From positions 1,116,001 to 1,180,000 of the forward strand of contig NZ_BCWW01000001.1 of assembly GCF_001894785.1 (NCBI RefSeq): DNA of 64,000 bases, in the 5' to 3' direction. The position numbers and the translations under genes were made by a program. Below, one piece after another: positions 43,856 to 52,434 of the stretch (positions are counted from its first letter, which is position 1; each line of letters starts with the position of its first letter). Origin of the DNA: Rhodococcoides fascians NBRC 12155 = LMG 3623 (GTDB taxonomy: Bacteria > Actinomycetota > Actinomycetes > Mycobacteriales > Mycobacteriaceae). The notes beneath the pieces were generated by a model. The model saw only the letters and a program-made list of their open reading frames with translations, was not told the DNA's origin and did not search any database.

Positions 43856-44642
43856 TTCCAAGAATTTCGAGAACGTCAAGACTCCGATCTACGCAGCTGT
43901 CGGTGCCGGCGACGCAGTCGTCCAGGCCGTCGCAGATGTCGTGGCACAGGTGCGCTCGCGCGCCGAGAGCCGGACCAGCGAGGTCAACGCCCGCATCGCA
44001 GACCTCTCCGACGAGGTCACCGAGGGCGTCGAGTCGCTCCGCGAGCGCCTGACGAACCTGCCCGCAGAGCTGCCCGACGAGATCGCCGAGCTCCGCGAGC
44101 GCTTCACCCCGGACGAGCTTCGCAAGGTAGCCGAGGCGTACCTCAAGGTCGCGTCCGACCTGTACACCTCGCTCGCCGAGCGCGGCGAAGAGACCGTCGA
44201 GCGCATCCGCCGCACCCCGGCAGTCGAAGAAGGCCTCGAACGCGCCAACTCCGCCGCCAACGACGTCGTCGACCTCACCGAGCACGCTCTCGGAACTGTC
44301 GCATCGCAGACCCGCGCAGTCGGCGAGCGCGCCGCAGCTCTGGCCGGCATCGCGTCGGACAAGGTTCGCGAAGGTGCCGACGAGATCTCCGAGGCCGCCG
44401 ACGAGCTCGCCGAGAACATCGACGAAGCCGGCGACGAAGCCAAGGACAAGGCCGTCGAGGCGTCCGACAAGGTGAGCGGTGTGGCAGGCAAGGTCGAATC
44501 CAAGACCCGCGGCACCGCCGACGCACCGATCAAGAAGGCTGCTCCGGCACCGGCCAAGAAGACCGCACCGGCACCGGCCGCCAAGAAGACCGCACCGGCA
44601 CCGGCTGCCAAGAAGGCTCCGGCCAAGAAGACCACCAGCTAA
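43848..44642 (+). CDS. hbhA: heparin-binding hemagglutinin HbhA-like protein
   Basis: 264 aa. N-terminus KTPIYAAVGAGDAVVQAVADVV, a long coiled coil (about residues 30-200, rich in Glu, Ala and Arg) and a lysine/proline/alanine tail with repeated KKTAPAPA units. In mycobacteria this tail binds heparan sulfate and intracellular lipid inclusions. The coiled coil is long and the lysine repeats are shorter than in Mtb HbhA. No signal peptide, as in Mtb HbhA. Cotranscribed with the XRE gene. Confidence 0.9.
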   Translation: MSDSKNFENVKTPIYAAVGAGDAVVQAVADVVAQVRSRAESRTSEVNARIADLSDEVTEGVESLRERLTNLPAELPDEIAELRERFTPDELRKVAEAYLKVASDLYTSLAERGEETVERIRRTPAVEEGLERANSAANDVVDLTEHALGTVASQTRAVGERAAALAGIASDKVREGADEISEAADELAENIDEAGDEAKDKAVEASDKVSGVAGKVESKTRGTADAPIKKAAPAPAKKTAPAPAAKKTAPAPAAKKAPAKKTTS

Positions 44643-44656
44643 AGCACTCGTAAAGA

Positions 44657-44692
44657 AAACGACCCCTGCACCGCACGGTGCAGGGGTCGTTT
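44657..44692 (+). terminator. hbhA intrinsic terminator
   Basis: A perfect 17-base stem (AAACGACCCCTGCACCG and its complement at 44676-44692) around CA, followed by CTCG. Confidence 0.85.
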
Positions 44693-44709
44693 CTCGTACA
44701 CTGTCGCCT

Positions 44710-45003
44710 GTGAGCATCGCAGGCAGTTTCAGCTTCTATATCCTGACCTTCCTCCAGCTACTCGGAGTGGCAGGAGCGGCCTACGCGATTTTCCACGCAC
44801 TACGTCAGCGCTCGGACGCTTTTCCGGCCGTGGACAAGCTGACCAAGAATGCCTGGCTCGCAATCCTGTTCGTCGGTCTGCTGCTGATCCTTGTCTCGGG
44901 CGTCATCGGCTTCCTGGGCATCATCGGTGTCGTCGCAGTCTGCGTGTACCTGGTGGACGTGCGTCCCAAGCTCGACGGCATTCAGCGCGGACCGCGCTGG
45001 TAG
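44710..45003 (+). CDS. DUF2516 family membrane protein
   Basis: GTG 44710 gives 97 aa. Two or three hydrophobic stretches (FLQLLGVAGAAYAIFHAL and LAILFVGLLLILVSGVIGFL) and a basic tail RPKLDGIQRGPRW. Corresponds to Mtb Rv0476, after hbhA. Function unknown. Confidence 0.85.
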   Translation: MSIAGSFSFYILTFLQLLGVAGAAYAIFHALRQRSDAFPAVDKLTKNAWLAILFVGLLLILVSGVIGFLGIIGVVAVCVYLVDVRPKLDGIQRGPRW

Positions 45004-45083
45004 AGGGGCTTGAAGCACCCGTTCGGCGCTGGGCGTAACCTCTACCGCACCCGCTCGGGGGTCACAGGTAGAGGGGAATATCA

Positions 45084-46109
45084 GTGGTTTCACGCAAGGT
45101 AATCGAACGTTCGCTGCTCGGAGTCGGAGGCATCGCCGCTGCCGCGAGCATCGGGGCCTTCGTCGTTCGGCGACGTCGACTGCATTCGTTCACCAAGACC
45201 ACGGACGTGCAGCCGGACGAGTTGCTGCAGCATCCCACGGCCGAGCCGACCGTCACCGAAGTCGTCACCGACGACGGCGCACACCTGCACGTGCGCAGCT
45301 ACGGTGACCCCGATGCCGAACCCGTCCTGTTCAGTCACGGTTGGACCTGCTCGGCCGATTACTGGTTTCCGCAGATCAATGCGCTCGCAGGTCGCTACCG
45401 CGTCATCGTCTACGACCAGCGCGGACACGGGCGCAGCGACGTCGGAACGCGTCCGCTGAGCCCCGACGTACTGGCCGACGACCTGTCGGCCGTTCTCTCG
45501 GCCACCGTCACCGAGGACAACAAGACCGTCCTGGTGGGGCACAGTATGGGCGGCATGTCGATCATGGCGTGGGCCGGAAATTACCCCGATCAGGTCGACC
45601 GCCTGGTCAGCGCCGTGCTGCTCGCCAGCACGGCGACGGATTCCCTCGTCCGAGAGACCACCGTCATCCCGTTGCCGCAGCGCTTCCCACGGGTACCCGC
45701 TCCGGTGGGACGCGCTGTGCTGAGCTCGGCGCTACCGCTACGGCCGTCCCCGGTGACCCGCCAAGCCATCAAGTACATCTCGATGGCCCCCGGTGCCACG
45801 CCCGCCGAGGTGGCGTTCTGCGAGAAGATCGTGCTCGAGTGCGCGCCGCGTACCCGGGGTATCTGGGGCGCTGCGTTGAGCGACCTCGACATCCGCGAGG
45901 CGCTCGAGAACATGTCCGTGCCCACCAGCGTGCTCGTCGGATCTGCGGATCGACTGACCCCGCCCGTGCACGCGCGCAAGCTCGCCCGAGCACTCGACGA
46001 CCACGATCACCTGAGCCGACTGATCGTGATCCCCGGAATCGGCCACATGAGCTCGGTGGAAGCGATCGACGACTTCAACGCCGAAGTGGTTCGCCTGCGG
46101 AACCTGTGA
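45084..46109 (+). CDS. membrane-anchored or secreted alpha/beta hydrolase
   Basis: 341 aa. An N-terminal hydrophobic segment (LLGVGGIAAAASIGAFVV followed by RRRRL) suggests a signal anchor. Catalytic motifs: oxyanion FSHGWTCSADYW, nucleophile GHSMGGMSIMAWAG, acid SADRLTPPVHA and histidine IGHMSSVEA. GTG 45084 with GAGGGGAA upstream. Lipase/epoxide-hydrolase-like; substrate unknown. Confidence 0.87.
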   Translation: MVSRKVIERSLLGVGGIAAAASIGAFVVRRRRLHSFTKTTDVQPDELLQHPTAEPTVTEVVTDDGAHLHVRSYGDPDAEPVLFSHGWTCSADYWFPQINALAGRYRVIVYDQRGHGRSDVGTRPLSPDVLADDLSAVLSATVTEDNKTVLVGHSMGGMSIMAWAGNYPDQVDRLVSAVLLASTATDSLVRETTVIPLPQRFPRVPAPVGRAVLSSALPLRPSPVTRQAIKYISMAPGATPAEVAFCEKIVLECAPRTRGIWGAALSDLDIREALENMSVPTSVLVGSADRLTPPVHARKLARALDDHDHLSRLIVIPGIGHMSSVEAIDDFNAEVVRLRNL

Positions 46110-46119
46110 CCCTAACGGT

Positions 46120-47004
46120 CTAGCTGAACACCACGGTCTTGCGTCCGTGCACCAGGACGCGATCCTCGAGGTGCCAGCGCAGGCCGCGGGAGAGCACCAG
46201 CTTCTCGATGTCGCGCCCCTGACGCACCATGTCGGTCACCTCGTCGGAGTGGTCGACGCGGATGACGTCCTGCTCGATGATGGGACCCGCGTCGAGCTCG
46301 GCCGTCACGTAATGGCACGTCGCGCCGATGAGCTTGACGCCACGGGCGAACGCCTGGTGGTACGGCCGAGCACCGACGAACGACGGCAGGAAGCTGTGGT
46401 GGATGTTGATGGCGCGACCGGCCCAGTGCTCGCAGAGCGACTCGGGCAGCACCTGCATGAAGCGCGCCAACACCACTGCGTGCGGGTCGTAGGAGTCGAC
46501 GAGCGAGCGGACTTCCTCGAAAGCCGGTCCGCGCTCGGACGGGTCCTTCGCGAACTCGACGTGATGGAAGGGTGTTCCGTGCGCCGCAGCGACGGGCTCG
46601 AGCGACCTGTGGTTGCCGATCACCGCCGAGATCTGAGCGGGTAGCTCCCCGCCGGCCGCGCGGCCCAGGAGGTCGTGCAAGCAATGTGCTTCCTTGCTCA
46701 CCAGCAGTACGACTCGCTTGGGTGCGCCCGAATCATGCAGTGCCCATTCGGTTTCCGGGCCGAGCTCGGCAGCCACCTCGGCGAAGCGGGCACGCAGATC
46801 CTCGACGCTCATGCTCACCGACGAGGCCCGCACGGCCTGACGCGTGAAGAACCAACCGGTATCGGGATCGGCGTGATAGGCGGCCTCGACGATCCAGCCG
46901 CCGACCTCGGCGAGAAACGTGGAGATACGGGCGACGATGCCCGTCTTGTCTGGGCAACCGAGGGACAGAACGTAGCGGCGATCCTCGGACACGGAAGAAC
47001 TCAT
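46120..47004 (-). CDS. purU: formyltetrahydrofolate deformylase
   Basis: Hydrolyses 10-formyl-THF to formate and THF, for one-carbon and purine balance. 294 aa: N-terminal ACT domain (LGCPDKTGIVARISTFLAE) and formyltransferase domain with the active-site block RAINIHHSFLPSFVGA, the catalytic Asp in TAELDAGPII, and DRVLVHGRKTVVF at the end. ATG 47004. Confidence 0.95.
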   Translation of the reverse strand: MSSSVSEDRRYVLSLGCPDKTGIVARISTFLAEVGGWIVEAAYHADPDTGWFFTRQAVRASSVSMSVEDLRARFAEVAAELGPETEWALHDSGAPKRVVLLVSKEAHCLHDLLGRAAGGELPAQISAVIGNHRSLEPVAAAHGTPFHHVEFAKDPSERGPAFEEVRSLVDSYDPHAVVLARFMQVLPESLCEHWAGRAINIHHSFLPSFVGARPYHQAFARGVKLIGATCHYVTAELDAGPIIEQDVIRVDHSDEVTDMVRQGRDIEKLVLSRGLRWHLEDRVLVHGRKTVVFS

Positions 47005-47017
47005 GGGGGCAATTCTC

Positions 47018-47860
47018 TCAGGGCGCTCGCAACCCGGTTGCCACCAGTGTCCCGAGATCGATCGAATCGATGCCGCGCTCGGTCAGCGACGCGAACAAGT
47101 CCGCTCGAATCCGCCCGACGGCTGCGTCGTCGAACGGGGTGAGGGCACCGCGCAGAGCACTGCCCAACACGAAGCTCCACACGAACGACTCCGTGGCGGG
47201 TACATGATTGCTCAGCTCGGATACCCGGACGTCCGTCGTACCGGCCGCCGCGAGCCACGTACCGAGCAGATCGGCCGTCTCCATGCGCCGGATCGGGTGC
47301 TTGTCGTACCCCTCCTGCGCGAGGCGGCCCACCTGCTCCGTGGACGGAGAATGTGCTGCGATCACCTCGAAATACGCACGGGAGAACGCCTCGATCGCGC
47401 CCTGACGCCACACCGTCACCCCGACGCCGCCACCAGGCCGGACCAGCGACACCAGACGCGAGAAGTCCCGCTCGGGATCCGGCAGGAAGAAGATGCCGTA
47501 CGAACACGCCAGGGCGTCGTATCCGGCGTCGGGAACGGTCGACGGCGGTTCCCAGGCCGTGGCGTCGGCGACGACGAAGTCGATGTTGCGCAGGGCGCGC
47601 TCGGTGGCTTTCACCCGGCCCACCTCCAGCAGGTCGTCGGCGAGGTCGACGGCATGGACCAGGCCGTCCGGGCCGACTGCTGCTGCGGCGGGGAGCGCGG
47701 ACGCTCCCGTGCCGGAACACACGTCCAGTACGGCGTCGCCGGATCGCAGCCCCAGAGCGAACGTCAGCGACTGCCCGGCCGGGCCCCAGACCAGCGGCGT
47801 CACCGCGTCGAACTCTCTGCTGGTGGCGTTGAACGTGTCGGCGAGCGAGGCTGCGTCCAT
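47018..47860 (-). CDS. SAM-dependent methyltransferase
   Basis: ATG 47860 gives 280 aa. Motif I is AVLDVCSGTGASALPAAAAV, followed by HAVDLADDLLEV and the VRPGGGVGVTVWRQG strand. UbiE-like class; substrate unknown. The frame is open to 47929, but that would cross the deoC start on the other strand. Confidence 0.85.
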   Translation of the reverse strand: MDAASLADTFNATSREFDAVTPLVWGPAGQSLTFALGLRSGDAVLDVCSGTGASALPAAAAVGPDGLVHAVDLADDLLEVGRVKATERALRNIDFVVADATAWEPPSTVPDAGYDALACSYGIFFLPDPERDFSRLVSLVRPGGGVGVTVWRQGAIEAFSRAYFEVIAAHSPSTEQVGRLAQEGYDKHPIRRMETADLLGTWLAAAGTTDVRVSELSNHVPATESFVWSFVLGSALRGALTPFDDAAVGRIRADLFASLTERGIDSIDLGTLVATGLRAP

Positions 47861-47918
47861 AGCCGAGAATGGTAGACCGACAGGGCCGCGACATGCGGTG
47901 CTGTGAAAAGCTGGGTTC

Positions 47919-48569
47919 ATGACACTCACCCGCGCCGCCCTCGCCGGAATGGTCGATCACACCCTGCTCAAGCCGGAGGCCACGGCCGCCGACGTGGAGG
48001 CCCTCATCGAGGAAGGCCGCGAGCTGGGAGTGCTCGCCGTGTGCGTCTCCCCGTCGATGCTGCCGATTCGCGCCGAGGGAATGCTCACCGCTGTGGTGGC
48101 CGGATTCCCGTCGGGTAAGCATCATTCGTTGATCAAGGGATCAGAGGCGCGACTGGCCGTGCAGCAGGGGGCCGACGAGGTCGACATGGTGATCGACGTC
48201 GGCGCGGCCGTCGCCGGGGACTACAACGCCGTGCTGGCCGACATCGTGACCGTCCGCGAAGGCATCGGCGACGCGGTACTCAAGGTGATCATCGAATCGG
48301 CAGCGCTGTCCGACGAGGCGATCGTCGAAGTGTGCCGCGCCGCGGAGAAGGCCGGAGCTCACTTCGTCAAGACATCCACCGGATTCCATCCCGCTGGCGG
48401 CGCGAGCGTCGAGGCGGTGCGGCTGATGGCCGAGACCATCGGCGGACGTTTGGGCGTCAAAGCCAGCGGCGGCATCCGCACCACGGACGCTGCCCTGGCC
48501 ATGATCGACGCCGGTGCCACGCGGTTGGGGCTATCGGGTACCCGTGCGGTGCTGGACGGGCTGAACTAG
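47919..48569 (+). CDS. deoC: deoxyribose-phosphate aldolase
   Basis: Cleaves 2-deoxyribose 5-phosphate to acetaldehyde and glyceraldehyde 3-phosphate. 216 aa. The Schiff-base lysine is in [11 protein letters not shown] and the second conserved lysine in [11 protein letters not shown]; the N-terminal [16 protein letters not shown] [12 protein letters not shown] is diagnostic. Same neighbourhood as Mtb Rv0478. Confidence 0.96.
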   Translation: MTLTRAALAGMVDHTLLKPEATAADVEALIEEGRELGVLAVCVSPSMLPIRAEGMLTAVVAGFPSGKHHSLIKGSEARLAVQQGADEVDMVIDVGAAVAGDYNAVLADIVTVREGIGDAVLKVIIESAALSDEAIVEVCRAAEKAGAHFVKTSTGFHPAGGASVEAVRLMAETIGGRLGVKASGGIRTTDAALAMIDAGATRLGLSGTRAVLDGLN

Positions 48570-48582
48570 AGCGACTGCGTCG

Positions 48583-48628
48583 CACGTGCACGGAAACTCG
48601 TAGTGGGCTACGAGTTTCCGCTCACGTG
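48583..48628. repeat. dispersed hairpin family, copy 2
   Basis: CACGTG...CGGAAACTCGTAG at the left and CTACGAGTTTCCG...CACGTG at the right (two arm mismatches) in the deoC-DUF2993 convergent gap, followed by GGGTTA, where TTA is the stop of the next gene on the minus strand. Related to copies at 20237 and 57004. Confidence 0.75.
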
Positions 48629-48630
48629 GG

Positions 48631-49377
48631 TTACGCGACCAGGGAGCAACCCTCGGGCGTCTGCTGATTCTGGTTCTGCTGGGTGGCCGGGATGGTGTAC
48701 TGGCCGCCTTCGAGGGCGAGTTCGATGCCGGAGTCGGTGACGGTCAGCGACGTCGGAGCCATGTCCAGCGGGTACGCCTGCAGGCTGTCAGTGAGCACGC
48801 CGACGACGGAATCGACCAGATCGGTGGGGATTCCCAGGCCCAGAATCGATGCGTCGACGGTTTGGACGTCGACCTTGCCGCCCGTGACCTGCGGCTTGAC
48901 GGTCAGCTTCGCAAGCGCGCCGACGGCGAACTCCAGGGTGCCCGCCGACGCGTCGGACGTGACCCCGGAGACGATGGCACCGATGCCCTGGCTCTGCAGG
49001 GTGCGGGTGATGCCGTCGGTCGACCACGAGATGTCGGCACTCGAGCTACCGATGGTGCCGCCCGAGTCGGCGCTTTGGGTCAGGTTCAGATCGTTCGCCT
49101 CGGCGTGCACGACCATGCCCTCGGCCGGGCCGAATCGAGCATCGTCGCTGTCGACGGTCACCGACGAGACCTTCTTGTCGACCAAGGACAGCAAGACCGG
49201 CTTGAAGCCGAGACCCACCTCCACCTGGCTGCCCAGCTCGGACTCGAGCTGGCCGGCGAGGCAGGATTTGATCTGCTGCCGAACGAACAGTTCTCCGCCG
49301 ATGACGGCGACGAGGAGGACGACAACAACGGAGACTGCGATCAGCGGTACTGTGCTGCGCCTGGCTGAGGATGTCAT
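48631..49377 (-). CDS. DUF2993 (LmeA-like) membrane-anchored protein
   Basis: 248 aa. One N-terminal membrane anchor (VPLIAVSVVVVLLVAVIGGELF) and an extracytoplasmic beta-rich domain (FKPVLLSLVDKKVSSVTVDSDD) as in LmeA-type proteins, which bind phospholipid or lipoglycan precursors in mycobacteria. C-terminus EGCSLVA. Convergent with deoC. Confidence 0.82.
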   Translation of the reverse strand: MTSSARRSTVPLIAVSVVVVLLVAVIGGELFVRQQIKSCLAGQLESELGSQVEVGLGFKPVLLSLVDKKVSSVTVDSDDARFGPAEGMVVHAEANDLNLTQSADSGGTIGSSSADISWSTDGITRTLQSQGIGAIVSGVTSDASAGTLEFAVGALAKLTVKPQVTGGKVDVQTVDASILGLGIPTDLVDSVVGVLTDSLQAYPLDMAPTSLTVTDSGIELALEGGQYTIPATQQNQNQQTPEGCSLVA

Positions 49378-49451
49378 TCCCGGCAGTCTTCCCGAAGTTT
49401 CTGAGCAAGCTCTGTGAAACTCGCCGAGTCCGGGGATTCGATTCGAAAGTT

Positions 49452-49467
49452 TGTGATGTGTAACACA
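49452..49467. promoter_or_regulatory. CRP-type palindrome
   Basis: TGTGATGTGTAACACA matches TGTGA-N6-TCACA with one mismatch and contains the perfect palindrome ATGTGT-A-ACACAT. It lies between the divergent DUF2993 and AbiEi-like genes, 20 bases before the latter's start. Confidence 0.5.
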
Positions 49468-49487
49468 TTCTGACGTACTCTTGCTGC

Positions 49488-50075
49488 ATGAGCACGATAG
49501 GACCGAGTGTGCAGGAGCTGCACTCGCTCGCTACCCGGCAGGACGGCTACTTCACCGCCGAACAGGCCGGTGAACTCGGCTTCGACTCTGCGATGGTGCG
49601 CGTCAACCTGGCCACGTCCACGTGGACTCGCGTCGAGCGCAACCTGTTTCGGCTCGGACAGTGGCCGCACAGCGAACTCGAAGTGTTCGCCATGTGGTGC
49701 GCGTGGTTCGGCGGCGAGGCAGTGATCTCACACCAGAGCGCCGCCGAATTGCACGGTTTCGGACACCTGCACCCGCAGTTCGTACATCTCTGCGCGTTCG
49801 GCGACCTAAGACTCACCGACACTCGCCTGGCAGTGCACCGACTGCGGCTCGAGCCGCGTGACGTCGAATCGGCCGGCACGTTCAACATCACCACTCCCGT
49901 ACGCACGGTCCTCGACCTCGCCGCAGGCGGTATCTCGCAGATCACCCTCGACGAGGTGGTGGGCGACGCCGTGGCCATCGGTCGCGTCGACCCGCAGGCG
50001 CTGTACTCCGAGGCCGGCAGCAGCACCGATCGAGTGGCCGAACGCGTCGAACTGGCGCTGTCCGCCTGTACGTGA
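49488..50075 (+). CDS. AbiEi-like winged-helix protein
   Basis: 195 aa. N-terminal winged helix (LATRQDGYFTAEQAGELGFD, VNLATSTWTRVERNLFRL) followed by an AbiEi-like region (VISHQSAAELHGFGHLHP, TPVRTVLDLAAGGI). AbiEi is the antitoxin of the type IV AbiE system; no AbiEii nucleotidyltransferase follows. This is more likely an orphan regulator of a family widespread in actinobacteria. A -10-like TACTCT lies six bases before the ATG, so the mRNA may be leaderless. Confidence 0.78.
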   Translation: MSTIGPSVQELHSLATRQDGYFTAEQAGELGFDSAMVRVNLATSTWTRVERNLFRLGQWPHSELEVFAMWCAWFGGEAVISHQSAAELHGFGHLHPQFVHLCAFGDLRLTDTRLAVHRLRLEPRDVESAGTFNITTPVRTVLDLAAGGISQITLDEVVGDAVAIGRVDPQALYSEAGSSTDRVAERVELALSACT

Positions 50076-50078
50076 TCG

Positions 50079-51020
50079 CTAGCCCGCGTGCACGATGCGG
50101 GTGCGGGTGACGACGAAGCCTGCGCGCTCGAAGGCTGCTCGCATGGGTGCGTTTGCTGCATCGGTGGTTCCGACTATGCGGTGCTGCCCGTCGTCGTGGT
50201 GTATCCGGACCATCTCGGACAGTAGATCGTCGACATAGCCCTGACCACGATGCTCGGGGAACACCCCGAGATAGCTAATGGCCGCGTCGTAGGCATTTCT
50301 GGTCGGGACGACGAAGCCCACCGTCGTGCCGTCGAGTCGGCCGGCGATCTGCCAGGACTCCCGCCGCCCCGGTAGCGAACCATAGAAGACGAGATCGTCC
50401 GCGGCGAGTGTGGCGACGCCGTGCTCGGCGACCATCTCTCGAGTATGGGAGTCGAGGCTTCCGGCTGCGACGGCTTCGAACACCTCGAGGAATTCTGCAT
50501 CGGTGCCCGCCGAGAAGTGCAGTCGGGTCGACGTCTCGGGCGGCGGGGCGTCAGCCGTCCGGGCGAACGAGACGCGTTCGGTCGTGCGGGTGAATCCGCC
50601 TCCGTACGCAGCCGATGCGCGCCACGCCAACGCCCGCGGCAGGGAATCGTCCATCGAGTTCCCTACCGGCACATCGACATTGAACTCCAATGCGATGCTG
50701 TGATCGAACGCTGCACGGGCGGCACCGACCAGTGCAGCGCCGACGTCGTCCGGTCTCTCCTCGTCCGGGGCGACCGACAAGCAGTCGAGGGTGACCGGGC
50801 TCGTTGCGTCGGAACGGCCCCACCACACCGCGCGCCCGACCGGACGGCCGGCGCGTTCGGCCAGCCATGTCCACTCGAACCGGTAATTGCCCGACGCCAT
50901 GTCCTCGTGGAGGCGAGTCGAATCGACCCACTCGACTGGCTCCACAGTGCGCCACTGCTCGAGTATTTCGAGGTCGTCGCGCACACACGGCCTCACCGTG
51001 AGAGCGTCAGGTGTGTTCAT
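50079..51020 (-). CDS. GNAT family acetyltransferase
   Basis: I chose ATG 51020 (MNTPDALTVRPC, 313 aa): AAGGAA lies six bases upstream, while ATG 51026 touches it. Two GNAT-like halves are visible (residues 10-145 and 160-313); the second has the acetyl-CoA loop FPEHRGQGYVDDLLSEMVR. The two-domain layout resembles mycothiol-synthase-like GNATs, but the family is not certain. The frame running on to 51749 is shadow of the next gene. Confidence 0.8.
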   Translation of the reverse strand: MNTPDALTVRPCVRDDLEILEQWRTVEPVEWVDSTRLHEDMASGNYRFEWTWLAERAGRPVGRAVWWGRSDATSPVTLDCLSVAPDEERPDDVGAALVGAARAAFDHSIALEFNVDVPVGNSMDDSLPRALAWRASAAYGGGFTRTTERVSFARTADAPPPETSTRLHFSAGTDAEFLEVFEAVAAGSLDSHTREMVAEHGVATLAADDLVFYGSLPGRRESWQIAGRLDGTTVGFVVPTRNAYDAAISYLGVFPEHRGQGYVDDLLSEMVRIHHDDGQHRIVGTTDAANAPMRAAFERAGFVVTRTRIVHAG

Positions 51021-51046
51021 GCGCATTTCCTTCGCAGCAGGATCGG

Positions 51047-51937
51047 TCACGTCGGGGCGACCGTCGACCAGGGCACTGTGAGCACGTTGTCTCGCATGCG
51101 GCGGCGGGGGAGTGCGACCGGGAGTCCTTGCTCTGCAAGCACTTTCAATGCCGCCCGCCAACGCAACCGGGGGCCGAACGGGGCCAGTGGTGCCGAGACC
51201 GACCACGCGCGGTCGGCGCGGCGCAGCACATCGTGGATCAGCTCGCCCTCGATGTTGCGGTGTATCAACACTTTCGGAAGCCGCTCCGCGATGTCCGACG
51301 GCATCTCGACATCGAACGGGTCCCAGGCCAGAGTCAGAGATCGTGGCCCATCGGCGTCGAGCAGCACCCACGCGCAGCGTCGACCGAGTTCGTCGCAGGT
51401 GCCGTCGACCAACAGGCCGCCGGGTGCCAGGCCCGACAGAATGCGGTGCCAGGCACCGGGAACCGCGTCCTCGGGATATTGCCGCAGCACGTTGAAGGCC
51501 CGCACCAGATTCGGTCGCAGTCCGGCCAACTCGAAGCCGCCACGGGCGAATTCGACGCCGCCGCTTCCTTCGACCACCCGCGCGGGATCGATTTCCAGAC
51601 CGGTGACTCGGAGATCGGGCCTGACGGTTCGAAGTCGGCCCGCGAGTTCGAGAGTCGTGTTCGGCATCGCCCCGTACCCGAGGTCGACGACGAGGGGGTC
51701 CGGTGATTCGCGCAGGACGCGTCGGACATCGGGATCGTGCATCAACCACCGGTCGCTGCGACGCAACCGGTTGATGCCGGTGGTGCCGCGGGTGATGACA
51801 CCCTCAGGGGCAGGAGTGGAGCCTGCGGAACGACCCGGGTGGGGAGTGGAGCCTGCGGAACGACCCCTGTTCGGACTGTTCAGGGCTAGGCGTTCTTCTC
51901 GAGCCAGTCGGCGGTCACTTCGCCCTCGCCGCGCCAC
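51047..51937 (-). CDS. class I SAM-dependent methyltransferase with repeat-derived N-terminus
   Basis: 296 aa if it starts at GTG 51937. Methyltransferase core: DPLVVDLGYGAMPNTTLELA, GLEIDPARVV and SGLAPGGLLVDGTCDE. The first 50 residues are not conserved-looking: residues 24-45 (RGRSAGSTP...GRSAGSTPAP) are encoded by two copies of a dispersed repeat. The start overlaps 52 bases of the upstream DUF2505 gene in another frame, and no ATG, GTG or TTG lies between the repeats and the conserved domain, so either this start or a non-standard one is used. Confidence 0.75.
   Translation of the reverse strand: MARRGRSDRRLAREERLALNSPNRGRSAGSTPHPGRSAGSTPAPEGVITRGTTGINRLRRSDRWLMHDPDVRRVLRESPDPLVVDLGYGAMPNTTLELAGRLRTVRPDLRVTGLEIDPARVVEGSGGVEFARGGFELAGLRPNLVRAFNVLRQYPEDAVPGAWHRILSGLAPGGLLVDGTCDELGRRCAWVLLDADGPRSLTLAWDPFDVEMPSDIAERLPKVLIHRNIEGELIHDVLRRADRAWSVSAPLAPFGPRLRWRAALKVLAEQGLPVALPRRRMRDNVLTVPWSTVAPT
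51813..51865. repeat. two copies of the GAGTGGAGCC dispersed repeat
   Basis: Two 23-base copies of a repeat containing GAGTGGAGCCTGCGGAAC at 51813 and 51843 (period 30). A further copy is at 52408-52430 and a diverged one at 33521-33540. Here they are read as the N-terminal RSAGSTP segments of the methyltransferase. Confidence 0.8.
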
Positions 51938-52389
51938 AGGTCGATGAGGTTGACGAGCATCAGTTGCTCGAGTTTGCCGCCGATGAACGGCAGGAACACC
52001 TTGGCCTCGGAGGACGTGCGCAGCGTCGAGCCACCGTTGGTGGGGAACAGTGACGTGGTGCCCTTCAGTGAGCCGGGTCCGGCCGGAATCGACGCGTCGT
52101 AGTGCCCCGCCGTGGTTTCCCCGTACGCGTCGAAATGCACGTTGCGGGTGATGACCATGTCTTTCTTCATCACCGTCTGTGCGATGTCGGGCAACTCGGT
52201 ACGGGGGATGACGTGGTGCATCACGATGTCGATTCCGGCGTCGGACACCTCGAAGCTCTTCAGCTCGTTCTCCGAATACTTACGCATCTCCTCGATGCGC
52301 GCGTCCCAGTGCTCGCGACTGGACAGCGCTGCATAGACCTGCTGCGTCGAGTGGGTGAACCGGGCGGAGTAGTTCATTCGGCGAGCCAT
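51886..52389 (-). CDS. DUF2505 (SRPBCC-like) protein
   Basis: 167 aa. MARRMNYSARFTHSTQQVYA opens a START/SRPBCC-like lipid-binding fold typical of DUF2505; RTSSEAKVFLPFIGGKLEQLM lines the C-terminal helix. Paralogue of the protein at 52435, separated by one copy of the dispersed repeat. Confidence 0.85.
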   Translation of the reverse strand: MARRMNYSARFTHSTQQVYAALSSREHWDARIEEMRKYSENELKSFEVSDAGIDIVMHHVIPRTELPDIAQTVMKKDMVITRNVHFDAYGETTAGHYDASIPAGPGSLKGTTSLFPTNGGSTLRTSSEAKVFLPFIGGKLEQLMLVNLIDLWRGEGEVTADWLEKNA

Positions 52390-52407
52390 AGTGCGCCAGG
52401 TTACCCA

Positions 52408-52430
52408 GGAGTGGAGCCTGCGGAACGACC
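52408..52430. repeat. GAGTGGAGCC dispersed repeat, intergenic copy
   Basis: GGAGTGGAGCCTGCGGAACG and three more bases lie in the 45-base gap between the two DUF2505 genes, identical to the copies at 51813 and 51843. Confidence 0.8.
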
Positions 52431-52434
52431 AGGC

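Noticed and set aside
49488..50075. Complete type IV AbiE toxin-antitoxin system
   Set aside because: Only an AbiEi-like protein is present; the next gene is a convergent GNAT, and no AbiEii nucleotidyltransferase is seen.
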